Assembly (NCBI GenBank): GCA_963771545.1 | Contig: CAVYTX010000002.1 | Span: forward strand, 558,001-622,000 | Length of the DNA stretch: 64,000 nt | Source of the DNA: CAKZLS01 sp963771545 | Lineage (GTDB): Bacteria; Pseudomonadota; Alphaproteobacteria; Rhodospirillales; Defluviicoccaceae | Reading direction: 5' to 3' | In this document: positions 54,050-62,759 of the stretch, one piece after another | Layout: each line of letters opens with the position of its first letter | How positions within the stretch are numbered: the first letter of the stretch is position 1 | Notes under the pieces: model-generated | Told to the model about the DNA's origin: nothing | Seen by the model: only the letters and a program-made list of their open reading frames with translations | Databases searched by the model: none | Program-made: the position numbers and the translations under genes

Positions 54050-54143
54050 CGCGAGCCGTCCGCGGCGCAATAGTTATGGTAATCGTGGACGGAATCCTCC
54101 AAGTGCAAATAGTCCGTGAGTCACCCGTCATGCGAGGACCGCG

Positions 54144-55490
54144 TTGAAATTCCGATCGGCCGTATTGCTGGGATTGGAGAGCTGGTTCATCCACGATCAT
54201 GACTCCTTCGTCGGGTCGTCCACCGATGACGACGACCCGAACGCGCCGGTCCTGCGTTCGATCCTCGAACGCGAGGGCCTGGTCCTCGAGGGCAAGGCGC
54301 CCCGCCAAACCGACATCACCAGGGGCGATGCAAAACTGCTCCTGTACGCGCCCAGCGATTTCGTCTCCGGTACCCAGGTGCTTTACCGCAACCGCCGTGA
54401 GACGCCCGAGCCCTGGGCCGATGGTGTCGTTCGCAGCTTCCTTCGGGGGCATCTGATCACCCCCTATCTGACATGGATCAGCATGGTCGAATTTGACCCC
54501 GCGCACATCGCCGGTCACGTCGAAGAGGTTCGCGCAAGTGGTCTGAGCATGTTCGATCCGCTTCTTGAGGCGCTTCTGCCGAGGTCCGCTGGCGAGCACG
54601 TCTTGCTGCCCTATCGCGCGCAACGCCGCGCCGTTTGCGTGTTGTACCTGGAGCCCGAGACGCGGCTTCCCTTCAACCTGAACTACGGCAAGTCGCCGGA
54701 GCTCGGCGCCTCGATCGAGCCGTTGCGCGCGTTTTTCGGTTTGACGGAGATCGCGGCGATCGCCCATCCGCAGGCCGATCTTCTGTTGATGCGCGGTCGC
54801 GACTGGAACCCCCCGGAAATCGAATTGGCGGCGATGCGCTTGCGGCCGCTGCCGGACGCCGGTGGCGACGATGTCATCCGGCTTCCGGTGACGGTATTGG
54901 ATCTGGCGCTCGCTCTCAGCTATTTCCCCCTCTATCGCCATGTCGCCGAACGGCTGCGAACCCATCCGTTTCTGGCGGTTCGGCCGGACGAATACACCAA
55001 GAAAATCAGCGAACACCGGCACATCTACGACGCTTACGAAAAGACGTTCCTCAAGGATCGGGCGAGCGCCTCGTTGCTGGCGCTTGAAAGCGATGGCTGC
55101 GCGGAGACTCTTGAGCAGAGGATCGCCGCCAACCGGTATTTCGCATCCACCCAGGACGGCGCGTCGAAGGGCATTGAGTTCGATGCCGACGGCCAGATGT
55201 TCGTCAAGTCCCACAACAACATCATCGAGGCCCTCCGGCGCGAACTCGCGACCATCAAGTCCGCCGTCGCGCAGAGGGTCCGATTGCTGAAGGACCGGGA
55301 GCGGGCGTATTCGGAGTTCCTCCGCGACATGGCGATCGCTCAGAGCACGCGCGAGAATATCAAGCTTCAATCGATGATCCGGCTCCTCACCATCGCCGCC
55401 GTACTTGTCGCTCTCTTGCCCCTGAGCATCGGCCTATTGACCGACCCGATGAAGGCCGCGATCTTCCAATGGCTGCCGTGGACGTTTTAG
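54144..55490 (+). CDS. Membrane-anchored protein of unknown function
   Basis: 448 residues from a TTG at 54144. The long soluble N-terminal part has no recognised domain. A helical, coiled-coil-prone region (NNIIEALRRELATIKSAVAQ, RLLKDRERAYSEFLRDM) is followed by one C-terminal membrane helix (IRLLTIAAVLVALLPLSIGLL). Tail anchoring in the inner membrane with a large cytosolic domain is the simplest topology. It is bracketed by REP-like copies 2 and 3. No function is proposed. Confidence 0.6.
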   Translation: MKFRSAVLLGLESWFIHDHDSFVGSSTDDDDPNAPVLRSILEREGLVLEGKAPRQTDITRGDAKLLLYAPSDFVSGTQVLYRNRRETPEPWADGVVRSFLRGHLITPYLTWISMVEFDPAHIAGHVEEVRASGLSMFDPLLEALLPRSAGEHVLLPYRAQRRAVCVLYLEPETRLPFNLNYGKSPELGASIEPLRAFFGLTEIAAIAHPQADLLLMRGRDWNPPEIELAAMRLRPLPDAGGDDVIRLPVTVLDLALALSYFPLYRHVAERLRTHPFLAVRPDEYTKKISEHRHIYDAYEKTFLKDRASASLLALESDGCAETLEQRIAANRYFASTQDGASKGIEFDADGQMFVKSHNNIIEALRRELATIKSAVAQRVRLLKDRERAYSEFLRDMAIAQSTRENIKLQSMIRLLTIAAVLVALLPLSIGLLTDPMKAAIFQWLPWTF

Positions 55491-55513
55491 CGTCGGCAAC
55501 CCTAAACCATTGG

Positions 55514-55611
55514 CCCTCACCCCGACCCTCTCCCGTAATCACGGGGAAAGGGAGCTTTGTTAAACCCCCGCCCGCTCGCGGGAGAGGGTGGCGCGAAGCG
55601 CCGGGTCAGGG
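55514..55611. repeat. REP-like palindromic repeat, copy 3
   Basis: Same layout as copies 1 and 2, with small changes (CACGGGGAAAGGG in the hairpin arm and GGGTCAGGG at the end). It lies between the unknown membrane protein and nnrS. The rest of 55491-55784 holds no recognisable gene. Confidence 0.8.
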
Positions 55612-55784
55612 GGCGAGCGCAAGCGAGCCTGCGTGCACCGCCACATCCCGCCATGATCGCAATGACAGCGGGTATATCGCACTCTTGACCGCAAGCGGCA
55701 AAGTCCATATGTTCCTTTTTTGTTCTAACCTGCTTTCGTGGCAAACGGCGCCAGTTCGGTCGATAGACGATAGAGGTCACCCGC

Positions 55785-56993
55785 ATGACTTTACCCCTCC
55801 AGGATCCGCCATCCAAAGCCACGGATGATCGGTCGACCGGCATCCCGCTTCTCTCCTACGGGTTCCGGCCGTTTTTCATGTTCGCCTCGGCCTATGCCGC
55901 GCTGGCCATGGCGGTGTGGATCGGCGCGCTGATGGGATGGTTGGCGCCGCCGTTCGCCATGATGCCCGTGGACTGGCACGTTCACGAGATGCTGTTCGGC
56001 TTCGCCGGCGCCGGATTGGCCGGTTTTCTTCTGACCGCGGTTGCCAACTGGACGGGTCGCGAGCCGGTCAAGGGAATGCCGCTCGCGGGGCTCGCCGCGT
56101 TGTGGCTGGCCGGCCGGCTGGCGGTGACCCGGGGCCAGGATCTGTCGCCGGAGATGGTGGCGGCCATGGATCTGCCGTTTCTGGCGACCCTGACGGTGGT
56201 GTTCGGACGCGAGGTGCTGGCTGCGGGCGCCCGGCGGAACTATCCCATCGTCGCCGCCGTGGCGTTCCTCGCCCTGGCCAACGCGCTCACCCATGGCGCG
56301 GCCTTCGGTTTGGGTGCGGAATGGGTAAGCGTGGGTCAGCGGCTCGGGATGCACATTTACATCCTGCTTATCGCGTTGATCGGCGGACGGGTGATTCCGG
56401 CGTTCACCGGCAACTGGTTGAAGAAGACCGGCCGCTGCGGCGAACCGGTGACTATCTGGGCGTTCGAGTTGGCGGTTTTGGGGGTCGCCATCGTCGCGGC
56501 GGTGAGCGACACGACGATGCCGGGCGGACCGGCGACCAGCGGAGTTCTGATCGTGGCCGGGGGGCTTCACCTGATTCGGCTTGGCCGCTGGCGGGGGCTT
56601 CAGACCCTGGGCGAGCCGATCGTTTGGATCTTGCATCTGGGGTATCTGTGGGTCGGGGTGGGAAGCGTGTTGCTGGGGCTTTCCGGGTTGGACCACGGGA
56701 TTCCGCGCGTGGCCGGGGTCCACGTCCTGACCGCGGGCGCCATCGGAACCATGTTTCTGGCGATGATGACGCGGGCCAGCCTCGGGCACACCGGCCGGGC
56801 GCTGGCGGTGGGGCCGGGGACGGTCATGGCGTATGTGCTGGTGACGCTGGCCACGGTATCGCGGGTCATCGCGCCCTGGTGGGACGCCGTCTGGGCCGAA
56901 CTGATGATCATGTCCGCGGGAACGTGGATCGCCGGGTTCGGTCTGTTCTTCGCGCTTTACTTCCCGCTCTGGACGAAGCCGCGCATGCGATAG
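55785..56993 (+). CDS. nnrS: NnrS family protein
   Basis: 402 residues, about 12 membrane helices. NnrS hallmarks are the N-terminal SYGFRPFFMFAS, the DWHVHEMLFGFAGAGLAGFLLTAVANWTGR region with its His pair, and GGRVIPAFTGNWL. NnrS is a heme- and copper-containing membrane protein made under nitric oxide stress in denitrifiers. No nir or nor genes are adjacent. Confidence 0.93.
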   Translation: MTLPLQDPPSKATDDRSTGIPLLSYGFRPFFMFASAYAALAMAVWIGALMGWLAPPFAMMPVDWHVHEMLFGFAGAGLAGFLLTAVANWTGREPVKGMPLAGLAALWLAGRLAVTRGQDLSPEMVAAMDLPFLATLTVVFGREVLAAGARRNYPIVAAVAFLALANALTHGAAFGLGAEWVSVGQRLGMHIYILLIALIGGRVIPAFTGNWLKKTGRCGEPVTIWAFELAVLGVAIVAAVSDTTMPGGPATSGVLIVAGGLHLIRLGRWRGLQTLGEPIVWILHLGYLWVGVGSVLLGLSGLDHGIPRVAGVHVLTAGAIGTMFLAMMTRASLGHTGRALAVGPGTVMAYVLVTLATVSRVIAPWWDAVWAELMIMSAGTWIAGFGLFFALYFPLWTKPRMR

Positions 56994-57057
56994 CGGCCGG
57001 CGCCGTCTAGCGCCGGTTCGGAAAAATCAAAATGCCTGCGAGGGAGTAGGGGGGAAG

Positions 57058-57261
57058 CTAGAAGCCTTCCCGCTCCAGGCGCTTGCGTTCCAGCTTGCGC
57101 GCGCGACGGACCGCCTCCGCCTTTTCGCGGGCCCGTCGCTCGGATGGCTTTTCATAGGAGCGGCGGAGCTTCATCTCGCGGAAAATACCCTCGCGCTGCA
57201 TCTTCTTTTTCAGCGCCTTGAGGGCTTGATCGACATTGTTGTCGCGAACGGAAACTTGCAC
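57058..57261 (-). CDS. rpsU: 30S ribosomal protein S21
   Basis: 67 residues, full length for S21. QVSVRDNNVDQALKALKKKM at the start and the REMKLRRSYEKPSERRAREK basic region are diagnostic. S21 binds near the 3' end of 16S rRNA and aids initiation. It is divergent from def; the COQ9-family gene follows def, keeping the known rpsU-COQ9 neighbourhood. Confidence 0.95.
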   Translation of the reverse strand: MQVSVRDNNVDQALKALKKKMQREGIFREMKLRRSYEKPSERRAREKAEAVRRARKLERKRLEREGF

Positions 57262-57399
57262 GTTGTTTGATCTCTTTCACTTGAGCGGTTAAACAAGGAT
57301 ACGGGACGCGCCTTTTAGCACACCCGATGTCGCGGTGTGAAGGTTCGTTCCTTGCGCAAACGACGATCATATCTCACTTACAGCGTGAATCAAACCGTC

Positions 57400-57999
57400 A
57401 TGGCCATTTTGAAGATCGCCCGCATGGGACATCCGGTGTTGCGCGTTCCGGCGCGGCCGGTTTTCGATCCCATGGCGCCGGATGTCCGGCGGCTTGCGGA
57501 GGACATGATCGACAGCATGGACGACGCGGGCGGTCTGGGTCTGGCCGCGCCCCAGGTGCACGTGTCGCGGCGGGTAGTGATTTTTCACGTCCCCAACGAG
57601 CGCGCCGGCGATCGCGACCCGCCCGGGGACGATCCGCAAGAGGACGCCAGGGAGGTTTCCGGGGACGGGCCGGTGCCGTTCACGGTGCTGATCAATCCGG
57701 TGATCGAAGCCCTCGACGAAGATACCGAACTCGGTTGGGAAGGGTGCTTGTCGGTACCCGGGATGACCGGCCTGGTTCCCCGATACACGCGAATCCGCTA
57801 CAGCGGATTGACGCTCGAGGGGGGACGTCTGGAGCGGATCGCCACGGGATTTCACGCCCGCGTGGTCCAGCATGAATGCGACCACCTCGACGGAATCCTG
57901 TATCCTCAGAGAATGACCGATCTTACGGGACTGGGCTTCGTCGAGGAAATGCAGCGCTATCGCGCGGCGGCGGAGAGCGGATCGGATCACGAGAGCTGA
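57400..57999 (+). CDS. def: Peptide deformylase
   Basis: 199 residues from the ATG at 57400. All three motifs are intact: GLGLAAPQVH, EGCLSVPG (metal-binding Cys) and QHECDHLDG (HExxH). It removes the formyl group from nascent proteins. An acidic insert (ERAGDRDPPGDDPQEDAREV) lies between motifs 1 and 2. It is 13 bp upstream of the COQ9 gene, apparently one operon. No fmt gene is nearby. Confidence 0.93.
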   Translation: MAILKIARMGHPVLRVPARPVFDPMAPDVRRLAEDMIDSMDDAGGLGLAAPQVHVSRRVVIFHVPNERAGDRDPPGDDPQEDAREVSGDGPVPFTVLINPVIEALDEDTELGWEGCLSVPGMTGLVPRYTRIRYSGLTLEGGRLERIATGFHARVVQHECDHLDGILYPQRMTDLTGLGFVEEMQRYRAAAESGSDHES

Positions 58000-58012
58000 A
58001 TCGAGGATCATT

Positions 58013-58672
58013 ATGGACCGAACCGGAATCCGCGACCGCATCGTATTGGCCACCCTGCCTCACGCCGCCTTCGACGGATGGAGCATGCGGGCATTGCGGG
58101 CCGGTGTGGCCGATGCCGGTCTGACGCCGGACACGGCGCTTCGCCTGTTCCCCGGTGGCGTCCGCGAGGTTGTCCGGCACTGGTCGAGCTACGCCGACCG
58201 CCGGATGCTGGAGGAGATGGAGAAACTCGACGCATCATCGATGCGCGTTCGCGACCGTATCGCCGCCGCCGTCCGGCTTCGGATCGAGGTCAATCTGACG
58301 CATCGCGAGGCGGTGCGGCGGGGATTGTCCTTTCTGGCCATGCCCCAGAACGCCGATCTGGCGGCGCGCTGCGCCTTCGATACCGTCAACGCCATGTGGT
58401 ACGCGGCGGGCGATACGTCCGCCGACTACAACTACTATACGAAACGCGCCCTGCTGGCGGCGGTCCATGGCGCCACGGTTCTGTATTGGCTGGATGATGA
58501 ATCCCGGGACTTCGCAGCTACGTGGTCATTCCTCGACCGCCGCATCGACGACGTAATGAGAATCTCCAAGCTGCAGTCCCGCGTCACCGGCGCTATCCAA
58601 AGACTGGCGGCGCCGTTGAGCCCGTTTGGCCGCCGCGGGGGACGTGGATTTCGAGCCCGCGGCCCCATTTAA
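58013..58672 (+). CDS. COQ9 family protein (rpsU-divergent type)
   Basis: 219 residues. TetR-like helical fold used for lipid binding: LPHAAFDGWSMRALRAGVADAGL at the start, LFPGGVREVVRHWSSYADRRM, and the C-terminal AAGDTSADYNYYTKRALLAAVHGATVLYWL, which is nearly family-consensus. COQ9 proteins bind ubiquinone intermediates and assist the hydroxylation steps. It follows def by 13 bp. Confidence 0.92.
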   Translation: MDRTGIRDRIVLATLPHAAFDGWSMRALRAGVADAGLTPDTALRLFPGGVREVVRHWSSYADRRMLEEMEKLDASSMRVRDRIAAAVRLRIEVNLTHREAVRRGLSFLAMPQNADLAARCAFDTVNAMWYAAGDTSADYNYYTKRALLAAVHGATVLYWLDDESRDFAATWSFLDRRIDDVMRISKLQSRVTGAIQRLAAPLSPFGRRGGRGFRARGPI

Positions 58673-58685
58673 CCGGAGACGGCAA

Positions 58686-58818
58686 TCACGGCAAGCGCAG
58701 TTCGGTGTCCGGGGAGATGAATTCGATCTCCTCGATGCCGCCTAGTACCGACTATCACATTGACCGGTCGGTCGGAGTCGCTTCGCATGAACCGCTGAAG
58801 TTCGGGATCGATATCCAT
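58686..58818 (-). CDS. Possible small protein (about 43 residues), frame uncertain
   Basis: Minus strand from the ATG at 58818: MDIDPELQRFMRSDSDRPVNVIV in one frame, then LGGIEEIEFISPDTELRLP ending at TGA 58686-58688 in another. One extra base in GTCGGTACTAGG (about 58744-58757) would join them. The residues look coding in both parts. Low confidence. Confidence 0.3.
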
Positions 58819-58844
58819 CATGGGCTCGATTGAAGACGTTCGGG

Positions 58845-59396
58845 TCAAGCGGCGCTGTAGAGCTTGTCTCTCTGCGCGCTCAGCCAGGCGAGATGCGATT
58901 CCAGGAGGGAGAGATCGTGATCCAGCCAAGGAACCAGATAACCGGTGTCGTTGGCATGATGCTGACGCAGATCCTCCAGGCGCGCGAGTTCCCGCTCGCA
59001 AACCTCCACCAAAAGATCGGCCTGGGTGCGCTGGTCGTCGGCATCGAGCAGGTGCAGGAAACGGAATTTGAGCGCCATGACGAGCTTGTTAAGCTCATTG
59101 CTCGATTCGCGCAGGTTCGCCATCAACAGCAGCCGCGTCTCCTCGCGCCCGGCATCGGTAATGGACAATAGCGCGTCGTCGCCGCTCCCCAAGACGGCTT
59201 CCACCAGCCCCTCGTATTTGAGCAATTCTATGGAATGCCCCATGATTTCCGTCGTGGGGCCGACCACCCTGCTCACGAAATGGCGGACGGAGGTGGCCAA
59301 CGCGCCGTAGCTCATGGGTCCCAGGGTCAAATTCCCTAGCGCGCACAAGCGAATGGCTTCCTTGGGTGTTAGCGTATTGTCGGCGAACATGGCCAT
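58845..59396 (-). CDS. Putative winged-helix transcriptional regulator
   Basis: 183 residues. The N-terminal 80 residues (LTPKEAIRLCALGNLTLGPMSYGALATSV, EIMGHSIELLKYEGLVEAV, LLSITDAGREE) follow a winged-helix pattern with a wing before ITDAG. The C-terminal 90 residues are helical, as in PadR-like dimerisation regions. A perfect inverted repeat at 59418-59446 lies just upstream, fitting autoregulation. It sits downstream of hemA on the same strand. Confidence 0.65.
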   Translation of the reverse strand: MAMFADNTLTPKEAIRLCALGNLTLGPMSYGALATSVRHFVSRVVGPTTEIMGHSIELLKYEGLVEAVLGSGDDALLSITDAGREETRLLLMANLRESSNELNKLVMALKFRFLHLLDADDQRTQADLLVEVCERELARLEDLRQHHANDTGYLVPWLDHDLSLLESHLAWLSAQRDKLYSAA

Positions 59397-59417
59397 GCCT
59401 CTCGGTTACGCCTTTAC

Positions 59418-59446
59418 ACCAACGGTCATTATCAACGACCGTTGGT
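59418..59446. promoter_or_regulatory. Operator-like inverted repeat upstream of the winged-helix regulator
   Basis: ACCAACGGTC (59418-59427) and GACCGTTGGT (59437-59446) are exact inverted repeats with a 9-bp spacer, 22 bp upstream of the regulator start and 50 bp downstream of the hemA stop. Position and symmetry fit the autoregulatory site of a dimeric winged-helix protein. Confidence 0.6.
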
Positions 59447-59495
59447 ATTAAATATGATCGCCCAAATCCGTTAACAAGTCCATACGCCCGCCGTG

Positions 59496-60707
59496 TCAGG
59501 CCGCCTCCCTGAGGCCCAACCGCCGCCAGACCTCCCCGATTGCCGCGACCAAGTGGTCCATGTCGGCGTCGGTGTGCAGCGGCGTCGGCGTGAACCGCAG
59601 GCGTTCGGTGCCGCGCGCCACGGTCGGAAAATTGATCGGCTGCACATACACGCCGTGGCGTTCGATGAGCTGGTCGCTGGCCTGTTTGCACAGCACCGGA
59701 TCGCCCACCAGCACCGGCACGATGTGGCTGACCAAATCGATCAGCGGGATGCCGATCTCGGCGAACCGCCGTTTCAGGGTCGCCGCCCGTTCCTGATGGC
59801 GCTCGCGAACCTCGTTGTGGGCCCTGAGGTGGCGCACGCTGGCCAGCGCGCCGGCGGCCACCGCCGGCGGCATGGCGCTGGAAAAGATGAACCCATTGCC
59901 GTAGGACCGCACGAAATCGCACAGCGCCGCCGATCCGGCGATGTAGCCGCCCACCACCCCGAAGGCCTTGGCGAGCGTCCCCTGGATCACCGTGAGCCGG
60001 TGCATCTGTGCATCGCGCTCGGCGACCCCGGCGCCCCTCGGCCCATACATGCCGACCGCGTGGACCTCGTCCAGGAACGTCATGGCGTGGTACCGCTCGG
60101 CGAGGTCGCAGATGTCCTCGATGGGGGCGATGTCGCCGTCCATGGAATACACCGACTCGAACGCCACCAGCTTCGGCCGGTCCGGCTCGGCGGCGGCGAG
60201 GACACGCTCCAGATCCGCCATGTCGTTGTGCCGGAAGATGCGTTTCTCGGCCTTGGAATGGACGATGCCCTCGATCATCGAGTTGTGATTGTTGGCGTCG
60301 GACACCACCAGGCAATCCGGCAGCATCCGGCAAAGCGTGCTGAGCGCGGTCATGTTGGCCGTCCAGCCCGATCCGAAGATCAGCGCCGCCTCGGTGCGGT
60401 GCAGATCGGCCAGTTCGCTCTCCAGCAGAACATGGAAATGGTTGGTGCCGGAGATGTTGCGGGTGCCGCCGGCGCCGGCGCCGCAGCGCTCGATTGCCTC
60501 GTGCATGGCGTTGAGCACGACGGGATGCTGGCCCATGCCCAGATAGTCGTTGGAGCACCACACGGTGACCTCCCTCCGCCGGCCGTTCCCGTGCCAGATC
60601 GCCCGGGGAAAACTTCCCGCCCGCCGCTCCAGATCCACAAAGACCCGATACCGGCCCTCCTGCCTGAGCGCACCCACCTGGTCCGCGAAAAAGCGTTGAT
60701 AATCCAT
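59496..60707 (-). CDS. hemA: 5-aminolevulinate synthase
   Basis: 403 residues. PLP enzyme condensing glycine and succinyl-CoA to 5-aminolevulinate, the alphaproteobacterial (C4) entry to heme. The catalytic Lys is in TLAKAFGVVGGYIAGS near residue 247. NDYLGMGQHP, GAGAGGTRNISGTNH and FDEVHAVGMYG-like LDEVHAVGMYGPRGAG are present. It is upstream of the winged-helix regulator on the same strand and 84 bp downstream of the aminotransferase gene. Confidence 0.95.
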   Translation of the reverse strand: MDYQRFFADQVGALRQEGRYRVFVDLERRAGSFPRAIWHGNGRRREVTVWCSNDYLGMGQHPVVLNAMHEAIERCGAGAGGTRNISGTNHFHVLLESELADLHRTEAALIFGSGWTANMTALSTLCRMLPDCLVVSDANNHNSMIEGIVHSKAEKRIFRHNDMADLERVLAAAEPDRPKLVAFESVYSMDGDIAPIEDICDLAERYHAMTFLDEVHAVGMYGPRGAGVAERDAQMHRLTVIQGTLAKAFGVVGGYIAGSAALCDFVRSYGNGFIFSSAMPPAVAAGALASVRHLRAHNEVRERHQERAATLKRRFAEIGIPLIDLVSHIVPVLVGDPVLCKQASDQLIERHGVYVQPINFPTVARGTERLRFTPTPLHTDADMDHLVAAIGEVWRRLGLREAA

Positions 60708-60791
60708 TTGGCCTCCTCATAACCGGTCCGTCCGTTCAAACCGACGGTCCTTGTTAGTTGGGCAGTGCCGATGCCCACGCCACCTCAAATA

Positions 60792-62186
60792 TCATACCAA
60801 TTCATTTTCCCTGGCCCAGGTCCAGGTGTCGTCGAGGGCGCGGCCGAAACTGGCGATCATTTCCCGGATTTCCTCCGCCTCGATCACCAGCGGTGGCGAG
60901 AACGCGACGATATCGCCGGGCAGGGCCCGAACGATCAGTCCGTGGGTTTCCGACGCCTTGGCTAGACGCGCCGCCACCGCCGGAGCGGGGTCGAAGGATT
61001 CCTTGGTGGCTTTGTTCTTGACCAATTCCACCGCTCCCACAAGCCCCACGCCGCGGGCATCGCCGACCAGCGGGTGATCCGCGAAGCCGCGCAGACCGTC
61101 CTGCAGGACCGGAGAAACGGCGCGCACGTGCCCGACGATGTCGCGTTCCTCATAGATCGTCAGCGCCTCAAGCGCCACCGCGGCGGAAACCGGGTGCCCG
61201 GAATAGGTGAACCCATGGCCGAACACGCCGATCTTCTCGCTCTCCCGCACCAAACCCTGGAAGATAGGCTCGGAGACCATCAGCGCCGAGATGGGAAGGT
61301 AACCGGAAGACAAGGCCTTCGACGTGGTGATCATGTCGGGTTTGATGGCGTAGGTCTGGCTGCCCCACATGTGGCCGGTGCGCCCGAAGCCGCAGATGAC
61401 CTCGTCGGCGACCAGAAGGATGTCGTACTTTTTGAGCACCGGCTGAATCTTGTCGAAATACGTGGCCGGCGGCACGATGACGCCCCCGGCGCCCATCACC
61501 GGCTCGGTGAACATGGCGGCGATGGTGTCCGGTCCCTCGTCGAGGATCAACTGTTCCAGGTTTTGGGCGAGGCGGGTAGCGAAATCCTCCTCGCTTTCCC
61601 CATCCTCCGAAAATCGGTAGGCGTGCGGGCAATCCGAATGAAGGACGCGGGCCAAGGGCAGGTCGAAATCCCGATGGTTGGCCGGAAGCCCGGTCAGGCT
61701 GGCGGCCGCCAGGGTGACGCCGTGGTACGCGCGCATGCGTGAAATAATCTTCTTTTTTTCCGGCCGTTCGAGGGCGTTGTTATAGTACCAGATGAGCTTG
61801 ACGGCGGTGTCGTTGGCCTCGGAGCCGGAGTTGGCGAAGAACACCTTGGACATGGGCGCCGGGGCCATGCCGATGAGCTTTTCGGCCAGGTCGATGGTGG
61901 GCCCCGCCGCCTTGCCGCCGAACCCGTGATAGAAGGGCAATTGCCGCAGCGCTTTGGTAGCGGCTTCCACCAGCCGTTCCTCGCTCCAGCCCAGCGCGGT
62001 GCACCACAGCCCGGCCAGTCCCTCGATGTAGCCTTTGCCGGATTCGTCGTAGACGCGGACGCCCTCGCCGCGAGTAATGACGAGCGGCCCCGAATCTTGA
62101 TGTTGTTTAAGGTTCGTGTACGGGTGAAGGGAGTAGGCGACGTCGCGGGCCGCCGCCGAATTCGGCGCCGAGTTTAGCGGGTTCAT
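60792..62186 (-). CDS. Class III aminotransferase (omega-aminotransferase)
   Basis: 464 residues from the ATG at 62186; upstream codons do not look coding. PLP-Lys in TTSKALSSGYLPISA near residue 290, the Asp in LLVADEVICGFGRTG, and FFANSGSEANDTAVKL. The SLHPYTNLKQHQDSGPLVI opening is typical of beta-alanine:pyruvate or putrescine/omega-amino-acid aminotransferases. Substrate cannot be fixed from sequence. A polyamine-type ABC ATPase gene lies divergently 570 bp away. Confidence 0.9.
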   Translation of the reverse strand: MNPLNSAPNSAAARDVAYSLHPYTNLKQHQDSGPLVITRGEGVRVYDESGKGYIEGLAGLWCTALGWSEERLVEAATKALRQLPFYHGFGGKAAGPTIDLAEKLIGMAPAPMSKVFFANSGSEANDTAVKLIWYYNNALERPEKKKIISRMRAYHGVTLAAASLTGLPANHRDFDLPLARVLHSDCPHAYRFSEDGESEEDFATRLAQNLEQLILDEGPDTIAAMFTEPVMGAGGVIVPPATYFDKIQPVLKKYDILLVADEVICGFGRTGHMWGSQTYAIKPDMITTSKALSSGYLPISALMVSEPIFQGLVRESEKIGVFGHGFTYSGHPVSAAVALEALTIYEERDIVGHVRAVSPVLQDGLRGFADHPLVGDARGVGLVGAVELVKNKATKESFDPAPAVAARLAKASETHGLIVRALPGDIVAFSPPLVIEAEEIREMIASFGRALDDTWTWARENELV

Positions 62187-62432
62187 GACGTGGGCTCCTG
62201 CATGGGCGATCAGACGGATCGCGATTCGACTCGGTGGAAAAACAGCGAAAGGCCACTTAATAACGCACAATGACCTCTTGATCCAATTGGTGAGTAGACC
62301 AATTTGGGTTTTATGGTTCTGTGCGTCACGGCGGCCTTGACCCCCGGGCGGGCAATTAAGACTTGCGTTTCCGGCCCGATGCGACTAGTGGGCGCGCTAA
62401 ACAGCGAGGCTTGCAACGAACAGGAGATTGTC

Positions 62433-62582
62433 ATGGCAGAGAATTTTCGCAAGGGCGATCGCGCGGATTGGCACAACACCCGGATCACCACCGAACCGGA
62501 AATCGTCAAGCGGTCGACGGACGACAAGAGCGAACGCGTCGGATCGGAAGATGATCATGAGAGCCCGATCGAGCAGCGTTGA
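62433..62582 (+). CDS. Small acidic hypothetical protein
   Basis: 49 residues with a good AGGAGA 7 bp before the ATG at 62433. Entirely hydrophilic and acidic (DDKSERVGSEDDHESPIEQR), no membrane or secretion signal. Probably intrinsically disordered. The terminator at 62629-62647 follows 46 bp after the stop, supporting a real transcript. Confidence 0.5.
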   Translation: MAENFRKGDRADWHNTRITTEPEIVKRSTDDKSERVGSEDDHESPIEQR

Positions 62583-62628
62583 CCGCGCGGGCTTTCAATT
62601 CCGGACCGTCGCTCGTTGAAGTCAAGAG

Positions 62629-62655
62629 AAGCCCCGCCACGGGGTTTCTTTTTTC
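62629..62655 (+). terminator. Intrinsic terminator
   Basis: AAGCCCCG-CCA-CGGGGTTT hairpin followed by CTTTTTT. Good GC stem and T-run on the plus strand, ending the transcript of the small acidic protein. Confidence 0.8.
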
Positions 62656-62759
62656 TCCGGTTGAGAAGTAGGCCTATCCTCCGCGCGAGGGCCGTTGTCG
62701 CGCGCCCCGTTAGCGGTTAAGGTTTCGCGGCCATTGGCTACCAGCGACGGGGAGTGAAC

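Noticed and set aside
53434..55611. CRISPR array
   Set aside because: Only three long palindromic units, separated by genes, with no regular spacers.
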